Below, piece by piece: positions 46,201 to 55,087 of a stretch of 64,000 nt of DNA. The notes beneath the pieces were generated by a model. That model made no database searches, was not told the DNA's origin, and saw only the letters and a list, made by a program, of their open reading frames with translations. Every line of letters begins with the position of its first letter. Position 1 is the first letter of the stretch. Origin of the DNA: Ilyonectria destructans (Eukaryota; Ascomycota; Sordariomycetes; Hypocreales; Nectriaceae); assembly GCA_020740775.1 (NCBI GenBank), contig JAHEWK010000036.1:248001-312000 (forward strand). Direction: 5' to 3'. The position numbers were made by a program, and so were the translations under genes.

Positions 46201-47190
46201 AAAATGCGGCAAGTCTTTCAGTCGTGACGGAATCAACCGGGGCCGCTCCGGATCTGGATCCGCGCGATCCAAAGTCAGGTGGACGTCTGTGGAAATATTC
46301 TGACCATACTGAGGAGCAGAATAAAACCGAATCCCGTAGACTGCTGTTGCAGGAGAAGTCACGAAACCCAAGATGCTATCGATGTCGAATGAAACGACCG
46401 GAGTAGTCTGTTGTGAATGTTTGGTGTGGAGACAGGCCTGCTTAGGCTTGCCTTCGAACTGTCTAGGTGTATGGCCAGAGAATACATCTTGCCATTGAGC
46501 AGGGCCCATACTCGGTGTCGCATGATGAACTTGAGAGGATAGCACGTACGGTTTGTCAAGTGTGTGAGGCACATTACTTGAGAATAGTTGATCCAGCCCA
46601 TGATGGTTATGAGCTCCCTCAGCTTCGATATGCGTTGCTAGGTCTTCTCGATGTTTCTCAGTGCCACAACCATGAATTCCGACTAGAAACTGCTGAATAA
46701 ACTTCTCGGTGGCATATTCTACGTCTGACCAGGTATCGCCATCGGGAAGATCTGCTTCCTGTTCAGCATAGAACTCTGGAATTTTGGGCTCCGTCTGAGC
46801 TTCATGATCTCTAGCACAGTGAAAGTGAAGGCAGACGGGTTCTTCATCGCCACAGGGATCCTGTTCAATGCTATTCCCATCAGGATCCGCACCTCCCTGC
46901 CAAGAGGTAATGGATATATCATCAACAGGGATAAATTCCTGTTCAAACTCCTCAGTATCGACTGGCGCACTATTGGATCCCGCCTGCCCAGCCTCTGTCC
47001 CTGGTTCAACTGCTTGACATGATGGTTCGGTCCGAGGGTCAGTGGTATCAATCCCTTGTTTTGCTTTTCGACGCAGCCGGTAGTCCCGGGCCCGTTTCGC
47101 ATCTAGACGACGCCGATGTCGCACAGCGGGGTCTTGTTCTTGAGCACCAACAAATTTGAATCGCACTGTTGCTTCCCTGACGAGTGACAT
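43291..47190 (-). CDS. Very large unrecognised protein, copy A (1299 aa)
   Basis: One uninterrupted frame from the ATG at 47188-47190. Residues about 25-47 are strongly basic (RHRRRLDAKRARDYRLRRKAK). The middle carries the family motifs VSFDIDSILGF, MTYFLPPQGL, YIDVGKETCP, WRRCCI, KRRCHYGL and RSFGVREEYRIS. The C-terminus has an AT-hook-like RGRPAKYAS followed by KAAADVARRRVRRRAQRQ. Such proteins, as I recall them, are multi-copy and lineage-specific in fungi, often near transposons, and carry no assigned domain. No polymerase, helicase or integrase motif is evident. A DNA-binding role is plausible from the basic ends. I see no terminal repeats around it. Confidence 0.75.
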   Translation of the reverse strand: MSLVREATVRFKFVGAQEQDPAVRHRRRLDAKRARDYRLRRKAKQGIDTTDPRTEPSCQAVEPGTEAGQAGSNSAPVDTEEFEQEFIPVDDISITSWQGGADPDGNSIEQDPCGDEEPVCLHFHCARDHEAQTEPKIPEFYAEQEADLPDGDTWSDVEYATEKFIQQFLVGIHGCGTEKHREDLATHIEAEGAHNHHGLDQLFSSNVPHTLDKPYVLSSQVHHATPSMGPAQWQDVFSGHTPRQFEGKPKQACLHTKHSQQTTPVVSFDIDSILGFVTSPATAVYGIRFYSAPQYGQNISTDVHLTLDRADPDPERPRLIPSRLKDLPHFIFARAEGADFITFHLLFPHLPCSCDFNRLTDEQLSRWFDDIFYPAVRQVYDVDRLQHLPASYRHALATCRAPKVEDRLLETPSYRAQLRMTYFLPPQGLQQLWDRILAAVRQPGLQDFRDPELFIEAKGTKLLFKYPDAPSDLLAVMENFDCKLHQVLDFSYICSDRLYIDVGKETCPLHNSVPLPEAQTYLWRRCCIRHHLGHLYDGDIPKSGQNFYHESMLRDACGMTTLTPPRSRLRHGGILYGQMYSLTKEIIDAARTFPFQNPDLRHLALDPQLRNGVQSICGKPVSGKNITDRAYLASKRRCHYGLTDSKQRSFGVREEYRISWVLFQSVLTVRRSLTPEARSTKLPGPPPYLWAVRSPIFVDFVWHNINKFTTGFELVRAQCSAGLTTWEQTKMMDMFLRCLRVAVGGHDYSREGALWWSRRELPQPVGLPQVCYGLGFSQTLEQYGYCWIEPRINWALLRFLPDITDSVLFGNGTLHQRYLKCGGHVRHFFDLSRRADLGLEWLRRYAREDVITDQIVSWLCHICLQQMRADVLHSIQVDLRPKVRTTILDDHVDFCRKGLSAALVNGMTAVSGNHASVKSPQEVAQALFGFNDGRLRGHWENKPFRKLHQWICAALQHIPTENRLLQSFARRLQCYLFAHHWVLPYPTPGGLAPRTKDGKRRWFSIDIQGEAGLAIEKTSPESWCWARTRWRQGHPAPLPQYLRWSQDQWQSWIDRHIGQTLSYEVWELCYDQENFAFSLSDKSSGLRRNPLRGTRDSAVQNSKKSRDINSSVLNSPGVGSEGHILARPQPAIPSHLQPELEYQMCQQVERYITSFRKQIAYGCAQAFKSQNLPTPQSIREHIISCHAPPRVVQARLTPRPLLPKQVAPVSGSQVNPPSLPRPTVRIHYVTRGSQQPPYRTENRHRSVPKRGRPAKYASREEKAAADVARRRVRRRAQRQMAPDQCAEEFPRFYQITWVE

Positions 47191-47765
47191 GTTCGGACTT
47201 TTACCAAAGTAATTGATATTGTAGAGGTTAAAAAGGGTGATAGCTCAATAGCAGACAGAAGACCCTGAGGATTGTGATAGGGGCTCACAGGACTTTAATC
47301 GCAGTTTTCTTGAGGACACTTTTCCCCCTTCTGTGTGTGTATGGGTGCCGTTTCGTATAAATGAAGGAGGTATACTTGGGTAATTCTCGTCGGCTAATGT
47401 TGGGCAATTGGTTCCGCGGGAATCGGTGATGACACCGGTCAACTGATAAGAATATCTAAAGAACAAAAGAAAGTGAGCAGTCGTGTGTTCGGGCATAGTT
47501 ATTCAAGTCTATGTCGTTAGAAACGGAATCCCTGATGCAATAAGTCGAACGCGAAGCCGGATGCATGACCCCAAAGTACCGGCGGCGTTTCATATCCAGT
47601 TACATGAACCTAGTGGTGGGGTAGCTTATCGGTGCTAACCAAATTAAGGAATCGTCACGCTCTCAAAACCGTACTAATCCAAAAGAGGAAATCGTCACGG
47701 TCGAGCGATGACGGCATTGTTTCTTGAGGTTTAACAAGCAGCTACAACAGGAATATAGATCTAAT
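47191..47765. other. Gap between copy A and the Gypsy fragment
   Basis: No gene. It should contain the promoter of copy A. I found no LTR here. Confidence 0.5.
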
Positions 47766-50700
47766 TTAAAGAAAAATTACATTTCCATGTTTTTTAGCGA
47801 CTAGGCTTCTGCAAAGAGTTATATAAGATAAGGAATCTTGGTTGTGTTGTTGAAAACCTAAGTGCTGGTTCCCCCCTGGATTGGCATGTAGCCAGTCCAG
47901 CTTCTTCGATGGTCTTGTGGTCTTTACGTTCTTCAGATTCAGATAGACCCAATCGCCTGGTTTGTACCTTGGGGCTGCTGTGCGGGACTTGTTGGCGAAC
48001 CGTTCTTGCTTCTCCTGGGCTGTGGCGATGGCCGCCTGTGCCCATTCTGTAGCGTCTTGCAATCGTCTGATGAAGTCCTCAGCGAGTGTTTCGCCCTCCT
48101 TCTGCTTTCCTTCAATCATGCGGTCTGCTACCAGGCGGATCGGTTCATTGTGGTAGCCATGCATAAAGAAGAATGGGCTCAGGCCTGTTGAGGATGCTTC
48201 TCGGTTGTTTATACTTGCCATTGCAATTGGCAAGAGGTCCAGCCAGTTATCCTGAGTGTAGGTAGCCCAAATCCTTATAATCTTCTCGATCTCCTGATTC
48301 ATACGCTCTGTAGCGCCATCAGTCTGAGGGTGATATGCTGTTGAGAGTCGCTGTTCAATCTTGAGGAGTTTGCAAAAGTGCTTCCACAAATCGCTTACAA
48401 ACTGCGGTCCCCTATCACTAGTTATTGCTGTCGGTATGCCATGAATTGGGTAGTGGCGCTCAAAGAGCCTCTTTGCAACTGCCTCAGATGAGATGTCGTC
48501 CATTCCCTCTAGCTCTACCCCTTTCGTCAGGCGATCAGTGACAACCATACAATTTGTTGCATTATCCCTCCCGGATGGTGGTAAGTCTGTAATGAAGTCG
48601 ATTGAGATCTCTCCCCAGATGCGCTCAGGGACTGGCATTGGCTTGAGGAGCCCCTTCTTAGTGTCTCTCCAGATCGTATTCCTGCCGCAGATCTCACAGT
48701 TCCTCACAAACTGGCGCACATCTGCTGCAGCTCCAGGCCAGAAGAACTGTCTCGATAGAATGGTGTAGGTGAGGTCTCTGCCGGGATGTCCAGTAATATG
48801 GGAGTCATGGATATCCTGAATGATCTTTGTGCGAAGGGTTTCCAAATTTGGAATCCAGACTCGATCGCGGAAGCGAAGAAGACCTCGCTCATCCACAGTG
48901 CACTCAGCAATGCTAACAGTTTTCTCCTTCTGAAGGTGAGTGGGCAAGTTTCTTTCGTCCCTAGCCACACACATAGTGAGTTGTCGGTAAAGTTCATCCT
49001 TTCGACCTTCATGCCATAGGGTCTGCAGTTCTCGGTCTTCAAAAAGCCGTACTTCCTCCTCAAAGTTGATCTCCTCAGGTTTCGCCGGAACCCCCATCGA
49101 TGCAATGTGCACACTTTTGAGGTGTTCGGACTGGAACATCTTCATGAATCTAGCCTTCAACCGCTCGTCGCTACCATCTGCTGGGAGGTCCTGTTCCCTA
49201 CGAGACAGGGTATCAGGACGCCCCAAGCTCTTGCCTGGCCTCCACTCCAGAGTGAAGTTGAACCTAGCGAAGTACTCGGACCAACACACTTGCCTCTCAG
49301 TAAGTTGCTTCTCAGAATAGAAGTACTTTAAGTTCTTGTGGTCTGTAAGAACTGTAAAGTGCTTGACTGCCTGCAACTCGGGCTGCCATGCTTCAAGACA
49401 GCGTATAATGGCAAGGAGTTCCTTATCATGGATGGGGTAGTTGGCTTCAGCAGGAGAGTGCTTCTTCGACAAATAAGCAACAGGGCGCCAAATGCTATAG
49501 TCATCCTTCTGTAGCATCAGTCCTCCTGTAGCGTAGCCAGACGAATCAGCCTCGACCATAGTCTCTCTCTCTGGGTCGAAGTGCGCGAGGATGGGGGCCG
49601 TGATGAGCATTTCCTTCAGCTTGTCAAATGCCTCTTCACATCGGTCGTCCCATTTGAACTGAACATCCTTCTTAGTTAGCTCGGTCAACGGTCGAGCTAC
49701 ATCTGAGAAGTCTTGGATAAAAACTCGATAGAAGTTCACAAAGCCAATGAACCCACGAACTCCTTTGACTGAAGTTGGTGTAGCCCATTCTCTGATTGCC
49801 TTGACTTTCTCAGGGTCGACTCGGATGCCAACCTCTGCCTCGATCACAAAGCCTAAATACTTCACTGTCTTGGCCTCGAATTCGCACTTATCAATGTCAA
49901 TCTGGAGGCCAGCATCCATCAATCGCTGTAGAACTTGGCCGACCTTCCTCCTGTGGTCCTTGAGGGACCCTGAGGAATACACCAAAACATCATCCACGTA
50001 TGCAGAAACAAAGTCATCTAAGTATTCTTGCAAGGTGCTGTTGATGTAGCGTTGGAAGGCGGCAGGGGCTCCAGTCAACCCAAATGGCATGACTCGGTAC
50101 TCAAAGGAACCATATCTCGTGCGAAAAGCCGTTTTGTGTACATCTTCCTCCGCTATCCGCACCTTATTGAAGGCAGCGATGATGTCGAGCTTTGTGAACC
50201 ACTTTGCCTTTGCGATGTTCCTTAAGGTTTCGCTCAGAAGCGGGAGAGGGTATCGGTCCTTCTTGGTAATGTTGTTCAACCCTCGGTAGTCGACGCAAAA
50301 GCGAATCCCTCCACCTGGTTTCTTAACCAACAGGACTGGGGCAGCTGCCGGGGAGCTGCTCGCGCGGATGAACTCCTTGTCCAGCAGCTCAGTGAGGGTC
50401 TTCCTTAAGACCAGGAGCTCTTCTCTTTTCATACCGTACAACGGGCTCCAAGGGAGGTTCCTCTCATTTCCATCTTTGTCCTTCATGATCTCGATTCGAA
50501 GGTCGATGCCGGGTCGTAGGGGCGGGAGTTTGTCGGCCAGTTTCCTGCTAAATGCCTGGAGCCATTGGTGATAATGCTTCGGAAGCTTCTCTTTTGGGTC
50601 CGTCCTTGTCTTCGGCTTCAGGGCCTTATCAATGTCCTTCAGAGTAACGGAGAACACTCCAGTGCCTTGTCGCCTCTTATCTCGTCGTACCTCTGCCATG

Positions 50701-51131
50701 AAGACTGATGCCATCACTTGTTCGACCTTCACGTCTGGGGCTGGCTGCTTAGCTCGATTCCACACCCGTACACCTGAGGACCTAATTGTAAGGCAACCCT
50801 TCTTTGCTGAGATATGTACATCCTCGTCCTCCATCCAGGGCTTTCCAAGGATAATACTATAGTTCAACTTTGGGATCACGTAGAAGAAGACTCGTTGGCG
50901 TTGGTGACCGTCGATATCAACTGATGCGTAAGTCACAGTATCGATGACTGTGTTGGGGTTGTCGGTAGCGTTCTCGACTTTCCGAGGAGGAATGGGGATC
51001 TGTGGCAGCTTCAGGGAGCGAAAGAGTTGCTCATTTATAGCAGCATAGCAAAGACAACCATAGTCGACTAGACCTGTGGTGAAGTCGGTTCCATTAAGTC
51101 TAATGTCGACGAGGAACGGGTCTCCATCCAT
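47766..51131 (-). CDS. Gypsy pol polyprotein, 3' truncated
   Basis: The open frame starts at MDGDPFLVDI and lies in the same frame as gag, after a single UAG. Order: aspartic protease (LVDYGCLCYA, residues 21-30, where DYG replaces the usual DSG/DTG), reverse transcriptase (FRTRYGSFEYRVMPFGL, AYVDDVLVYS), RNase H (EADSSGYATGG, LTDHKNLKYF) and integrase (HITGH..CEIC zinc finger; SIDFITDLP; ITSDRGPQFVS; HPQTDGATERMN). All integrase triad residues are present. The chromo-like C-terminus is missing, replaced by unrelated codons after about residue 1085. It would reverse-transcribe and integrate the element, but this copy cannot be complete without LTRs. Confidence 0.92.
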   Translation of the reverse strand: MDGDPFLVDIRLNGTDFTTGLVDYGCLCYAAINEQLFRSLKLPQIPIPPRKVENATDNPNTVIDTVTYASVDIDGHQRQRVFFYVIPKLNYSIILGKPWMEDEDVHISAKKGCLTIRSSGVRVWNRAKQPAPDVKVEQVMASVFMAEVRRDKRRQGTGVFSVTLKDIDKALKPKTRTDPKEKLPKHYHQWLQAFSRKLADKLPPLRPGIDLRIEIMKDKDGNERNLPWSPLYGMKREELLVLRKTLTELLDKEFIRASSSPAAAPVLLVKKPGGGIRFCVDYRGLNNITKKDRYPLPLLSETLRNIAKAKWFTKLDIIAAFNKVRIAEEDVHKTAFRTRYGSFEYRVMPFGLTGAPAAFQRYINSTLQEYLDDFVSAYVDDVLVYSSGSLKDHRRKVGQVLQRLMDAGLQIDIDKCEFEAKTVKYLGFVIEAEVGIRVDPEKVKAIREWATPTSVKGVRGFIGFVNFYRVFIQDFSDVARPLTELTKKDVQFKWDDRCEEAFDKLKEMLITAPILAHFDPERETMVEADSSGYATGGLMLQKDDYSIWRPVAYLSKKHSPAEANYPIHDKELLAIIRCLEAWQPELQAVKHFTVLTDHKNLKYFYSEKQLTERQVCWSEYFARFNFTLEWRPGKSLGRPDTLSRREQDLPADGSDERLKARFMKMFQSEHLKSVHIASMGVPAKPEEINFEEEVRLFEDRELQTLWHEGRKDELYRQLTMCVARDERNLPTHLQKEKTVSIAECTVDERGLLRFRDRVWIPNLETLRTKIIQDIHDSHITGHPGRDLTYTILSRQFFWPGAAADVRQFVRNCEICGRNTIWRDTKKGLLKPMPVPERIWGEISIDFITDLPPSGRDNATNCMVVTDRLTKGVELEGMDDISSEAVAKRLFERHYPIHGIPTAITSDRGPQFVSDLWKHFCKLLKIEQRLSTAYHPQTDGATERMNQEIEKIIRIWATYTQDNWLDLLPIAMASINNREASSTGLSPFFFMHGYHNEPIRLVADRMIEGKQKEGETLAEDFIRRLQDATEWAQAAIATAQEKQERFANKSRTAAPRYKPGDWVYLNLKNVKTTRPSKKLDWLHANPGGNQHLGFQQHNQDSLSYITLCRSLVAKKHGNVIFL

Positions 51132-51179
51132 CTTTGCTCTGCCTTCTCTTCTCCATTCCCTCTGGGCTGCCGCGTGCCC

Positions 51180-52445
51180 CTATTGTTCATCCTCTCCCTC
51201 CTCCTGGCTGCTCTCTTCCTCCTCTACTGCTGCCTCAGTGACCTGAGGGCGCGCCGATGAGATCTTGATACGTGGTTGCGACCCAGGACGGATGGGCGCT
51301 GCCAACGGGCATGTGAGGATCCTGCAGTCGTCTCTTCCGCAACGAAGGCAGCGGTGCTCGAGGCGTCGTGCGTCAATTTCTTCCTGGCTAACCCACTTGG
51401 CTCTCTTGCCTAGTAGTGTCCTATCCTGCGGCCGCTTCGATGGGTACCCATTGAGGTTGCTGTTATTCCTTCGAGGTTTCAAGGTGTTCACTTGTGTCGC
51501 GCTCGTGGGGGTTGATTCCCATTCCATCATATCCTCTCTCTTTGCCGTCTGTGGTGTTGGTGGGGGGGGACTCGGTTGCCCCTTGCTGCCTGACTTCTTC
51601 CATTGACCCAGGAGCTCCATAGCATTGCTCAGCTTCTGACACCTCGTTGCCAGCTGCACATAGGTAACCAGCTCTTCTTGGTTTACCGGTACAAGCGCCA
51701 TCTTCAGCTTGTCATTCAGGGCATTAACCAGGTAGGAAATCTTGCTATTATCCGGCCATGACTCCGCATTAGCATTGGAGATCTCCTTCTCAAAGCGGGG
51801 GTAGAAGGAGTTAAAGGACTCATTTTCTCCTTGCTTAAGGGAGTGGAGTGCTTGGATGGCCTTCCTCTCAAGGTCGTGATCTCCGTATAAGAGCTCCAAA
51901 CGGGTAAGGAGTACTGCTGGGTCCGGTTCCGTATCGGTTTGCCGTGTCTCATTCCGTACATATGTAGTGACGTTCTGCTTGGCCTTTCCTGCTAGCCGAG
52001 AGTATACATATGTGAACTGCAACCTGGGGTTGCCTAGGGCGTCGGCATCTTCCCGCAGCTTGTTTTCCATCTCTAGCTTCCACCCAGGCCATATGGTTTT
52101 GTTTCCTTCGTAGAAGGCAGGGTCGGGTAGACGTGGGCGCGGTCGGTGGGCTGGCTTCGGTTCGGGTTCGGGCTTGGTCTCGTGCTTGATTTCGGGCTCG
52201 GGGGTACTAATCTTCGGGATTGGGGTGCTGAGTCCGCTTGGTGTTAGGGGAGTGCCGTCCCCCTGGACTGCAGCTGCAACTGCCTGAATCTTCAATCTGA
52301 TTTCTTCATCCTTCTCTGCAATGCTTCTTCTCAGCTCTTCATTCCTCTCTGCGGAGGCTTTCCTGAGTTCAGCGTTTTCCTCTCTCATAAGCCTGAGTTC
52401 CTGCATGATAGCCTCGAGGGCTACAGGTAGTGTCGGGCTGTCCAT
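51180..52445 (-). CDS. Gypsy gag
   Basis: From the ATG at 52443-52445, about 421 residues: an N-terminal coiled coil (LRLMREENAELRKASAERNEE), a Pro/Glu-rich linker with PEPEPKPAHRPRPR, the Gag capsid-like region (FYEGNKTIWPGWKLEM, then LLYGDHDLERKAIQAL) and a single cysteine motif (CLRCGRDDCRILTC). It ends in an acidic tail and one TAG (51180-51182), after which the same frame stays open into pol. Gag forms the virus-like particle. Confidence 0.9.
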   Translation of the reverse strand: MDSPTLPVALEAIMQELRLMREENAELRKASAERNEELRRSIAEKDEEIRLKIQAVAAAVQGDGTPLTPSGLSTPIPKISTPEPEIKHETKPEPEPKPAHRPRPRLPDPAFYEGNKTIWPGWKLEMENKLREDADALGNPRLQFTYVYSRLAGKAKQNVTTYVRNETRQTDTEPDPAVLLTRLELLYGDHDLERKAIQALHSLKQGENESFNSFYPRFEKEISNANAESWPDNSKISYLVNALNDKLKMALVPVNQEELVTYVQLATRCQKLSNAMELLGQWKKSGSKGQPSPPPPTPQTAKREDMMEWESTPTSATQVNTLKPRRNNSNLNGYPSKRPQDRTLLGKRAKWVSQEEIDARRLEHRCLRCGRDDCRILTCPLAAPIRPGSQPRIKISSARPQVTEAAVEEEESSQEEGEDEQ

Positions 52446-52594
52446 CCTAACGGTTCTATCTTCAAACAAAAGAATAAGTGATCTTTGATGTATGTGAACG
52501 GCCTCTAGTAACTGTATTCCAGCTATCTAGTCCAGGATGCTATTTACATCAAAGATGAAGAAGAAAGAAAGAAGTTCCTCAGTGCCCCTGAGCT

Positions 52595-54169
52595 GTGGAA
52601 CGATTTCTCATCCCTGGCGCGCACGAGCCAAGTACGTCTTGCGGCACAGCCGCAAGGATATGGGCCCTGGCCCGTGACATCCAGAGCCCTGGAGGGGTTG
52701 AGCCTGCTATCTTTATGCTAGAAGAGGCTATATCTGGGGGAAATAAGAGCAGATTCAAAGGTCTATCCACTCTAGACCTTATGAATGCTTTTAACAACCT
52801 TGATAGGGCTAGTATAGCAGCCGCTACTGCTAGCTACGCCCCAACCTTCTACAGGGCTGCTAGATGGGCTTATAACAGCCCATCTATTCTAGTCACCTCT
52901 AAAGGCTACACTCTAGCCTCTGCACAAGGGGTCAGACAAGGAGACCCCCTAGGACCCTTCCTCTTTTCCCTAGGAATCCGACCTACTCTAGAAGCTCTCA
53001 TCCAAAGGCTCCCACATGCAATCATTATAGCCTATTTGGATGATATCTTCATTCTCAGCAAAAAATCCCCTAGCAGCTCCAGCAGCCTAGCAGCAGCTAG
53101 AGAGACCTTTCAAGACTCCCCTCTTACCCTAAATACTAGGAAGAGTAAGGAAGCCAGTCTGGATGACCTCAGACAGTCAGGCCTAGCTACTCTAGGGACC
53201 CTAATAGGGCCTAGAGAAGCTAGAAAGGAGTTTCTAGCTAGGAAAATCAACCTGCTGGAGGAAACCCTCAAGGAACTGCAGAAGCTCCCCAAGCAACAAG
53301 CTCTGCTCTTGCTAAGAGGCAGCATCCATCTCCTGCTACGACACCTCCTCAGACAGCTAGACCCAGAGGGCTTAGCTGAGCTGTGGGGAAGAGCAGACAG
53401 AGCTATCCGCCTAGCTCTCCAACACCTAGCAACCAGACGCCAGGGAGACTCTCTTCCTAACCTAGACCCCAATCTTATAGCCATCCCAGCTAGAGAAGGG
53501 GGACTAGGAATCCCTATCCACCAGGATATAGCAGAGGAAATCTTTCTAGCAGCTAAAGCAGCTGCTAAGGAACAAATCCAAAAGATCAATCCTGCTTTTT
53601 CCTACACCCCAGCTGCTATATCTGCTGCAACTATAGCTCCAGCTGCCCCTGCTACAGCCCAAGAAGTCCTAGCTAGTAATACAGCAAAGAGACTTCAAGA
53701 GCTAAGCAACCTAGCCCCTAGCTTCCAGAGAACCTTTCAGGAAAACAGAAGCTATCTAGGGCGGAAATGGCTACAGATCCTGCCAACCAAGAAACCCCAC
53801 ACCTTGCCGGATCCTATAGCTGTTGAAGCTCTAAGAAACAGACTGCTGCTTCCAACCAGGCCCCCTAATAGCTCTTGCAATCACTGCGGAAGCCCTACAG
53901 ATATCAACCATGAAGATACCTGTAAAGGAGCGGCCAGAAGATGGATTCAACGCCATGAACAGATCAAATATGCCTTTAAAAATGCCCTCTCTTGCATTTC
54001 TGATCTGGAATTGGAGCTGGAACCTGTTGAATTGGTGGCATGTTGGAACACCAGGGCTCCAGGGAGTCACATGAGAAACAGGAGATTGTCAGGCGATTCG
54101 GAAGGGGCTCGCCGAGCCTTCGGCCGGCTGGCCCGTATTAGGAAGAAAAGGAAAGCAAGACCTCCCTGA
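52595..54169 (+). CDS. LINE reverse transcriptase, partial
   Basis: About 524 codons are open. After a few unrelated residues the RT begins at SPGGVEPAIFMLEEAI, with LDLMNAFNNLDR (catalytic Asp), GVRQGDPLGPFLFSL and AYLDDIFIL (the second Asp pair). The thumb and linker are helical, followed by the zinc motif CNHCGSPTDINHEDTC. The frame stops at 54169, before the endonuclease part that continues at 54240. An indel or stop therefore disables this copy. The true start lies upstream of the preserved part, so no genuine start codon is claimed. Confidence 0.85.
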   Translation: MERFLIPGAHEPSTSCGTAARIWALARDIQSPGGVEPAIFMLEEAISGGNKSRFKGLSTLDLMNAFNNLDRASIAAATASYAPTFYRAARWAYNSPSILVTSKGYTLASAQGVRQGDPLGPFLFSLGIRPTLEALIQRLPHAIIIAYLDDIFILSKKSPSSSSSLAAARETFQDSPLTLNTRKSKEASLDDLRQSGLATLGTLIGPREARKEFLARKINLLEETLKELQKLPKQQALLLLRGSIHLLLRHLLRQLDPEGLAELWGRADRAIRLALQHLATRRQGDSLPNLDPNLIAIPAREGGLGIPIHQDIAEEIFLAAKAAAKEQIQKINPAFSYTPAAISAATIAPAAPATAQEVLASNTAKRLQELSNLAPSFQRTFQENRSYLGRKWLQILPTKKPHTLPDPIAVEALRNRLLLPTRPPNSSCNHCGSPTDINHEDTCKGAARRWIQRHEQIKYAFKNALSCISDLELELEPVELVACWNTRAPGSHMRNRRLSGDSEGARRAFGRLARIRKKRKARPP

Positions 54170-54239
54170 TAAAAAGGGGGGGAGCGACAGTGAACAGATA
54201 CACAATACACACACATGTTCAAGGTCATCATTTGGTCAT

Positions 54240-54731
54240 ACCAGCAATTCGACAGAACCAGCTATTGACCCCCTAGCTAGCCTCAGAGCTGATTTTTCTA
54301 TCCTTCTGGGTGGCTGCCGTACCTACTACGATATCCAAGTAGTAGCTATAAATGCAGAATCAGCTAAGGAGACAGCTCAGGAGACTCTAGCTAGAGCAGC
54401 AGCGGCAAAGCGGCTAAAATATGCCTCTCTAGGCCCCTATTTTCAGCCCTTGATTTTTTCAGCAGGTGGTTTGCTTGAAAAGGACTCAGCACAGGCCTAT
54501 AAGGCTCTCCAGCACCTAATAGGCCCTGTTGGAGCCTCCCAACTAGACACCACTATAGGCTTGACCCTTAGTAGGACTAGAGCTCAATCTGCAGCCTCTA
54601 TTGCAGTCAGACCAGCTAGAGGGCTAGAGACCAGCCAGTTCAGACAGAGATATCAGCAGAGGCCTACTTTTACTAGTAACCTTTCTCCTATTCAGTCTCA
54701 GGAGGCTTCTAGCTCTATAGCTACTAACTAG
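54240..54731 (+). pseudogene. LINE endonuclease-like C-terminus, separated by a break
   Basis: The frame reads YYDIQVVAINAESA, then AAAAKRLKYASLGPYF, QPLIFSAGGLLEKDS and QLDTTIGLTLSRTRAQS. The order D-I..VV, A..K..KY and P-L/I..GG resembles the restriction-like endonuclease of CRE/R2 LINEs. It is separated from the RT frame by about 70 bases with a stop. Confidence 0.7.
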
Positions 54732-55060
54732 ACTTCCTAAGTCTCTTCCTCTTTCTATTTATTCTTTCTTTAACTATTAAGTATCTTTCCTTTTAGTCTC
54801 TTCTACTAACTTCCCCTACTTTTCTTTCTCTTTCTTTTTCCTCTCTATTTCTTACCTCTTTTCTCTCTTTACTACTATTTCCTAGGCTTTTTCTCCTTAC
54901 TGGATTTTACTCTTTTTTCTTATTACTCTTTCTGTTTATTTCCTAATCTATTCCTTCTACCTCTCTATTTTCTTATCTCCTTACTGTCTTAATTATTAGA
55001 GAAGGAATATAGCTATTTAGTTTAGAAAAAGCAACTTAGCACCTTAGCTAGAGGATAGTT

Positions 55061-55087
55061 AAATATACCTACCCCTTACCCTAACCC
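55061..55087. repeat. Degenerate telomere-like repeats (minus strand GGGTTAGGGTAAGGGG)
   Basis: On the minus strand the OrsD-like gene runs straight into GGGTTAGGGTAAGGGG, two to three imperfect TTAGGG units. The LINE 3' end lies on the other side. It is short and degenerate, so chance cannot be excluded. Confidence 0.5.

Larger units (their letters stand above)
47766..52560 (-). mobile_element. Ty3/Gypsy retrotransposon, internal region without LTRs
   Basis: Gag and pol are both present on the minus strand and open, but I found no LTR at either side. Pol ends abruptly after LDWLHANP (about 47875), where its relatives continue towards a chromo-type tail. The 5' side ends about 100 bp before the LINE. 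It is a truncated copy. Confidence 0.85.
52580..55060 (+). mobile_element. LINE of CRE type (restriction-like endonuclease), 5' truncated
   Basis: A non-LTR reverse transcriptase is followed by a CCHC motif and an endonuclease-like C-terminus, then a pyrimidine-rich stretch (about 54735-54970) and a 3' end next to telomere-like repeats. The order RT, CCHC, endonuclease is that of CRE/R2-type LINEs, several of which target telomeres. The 5' part is missing. Confidence 0.75.
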
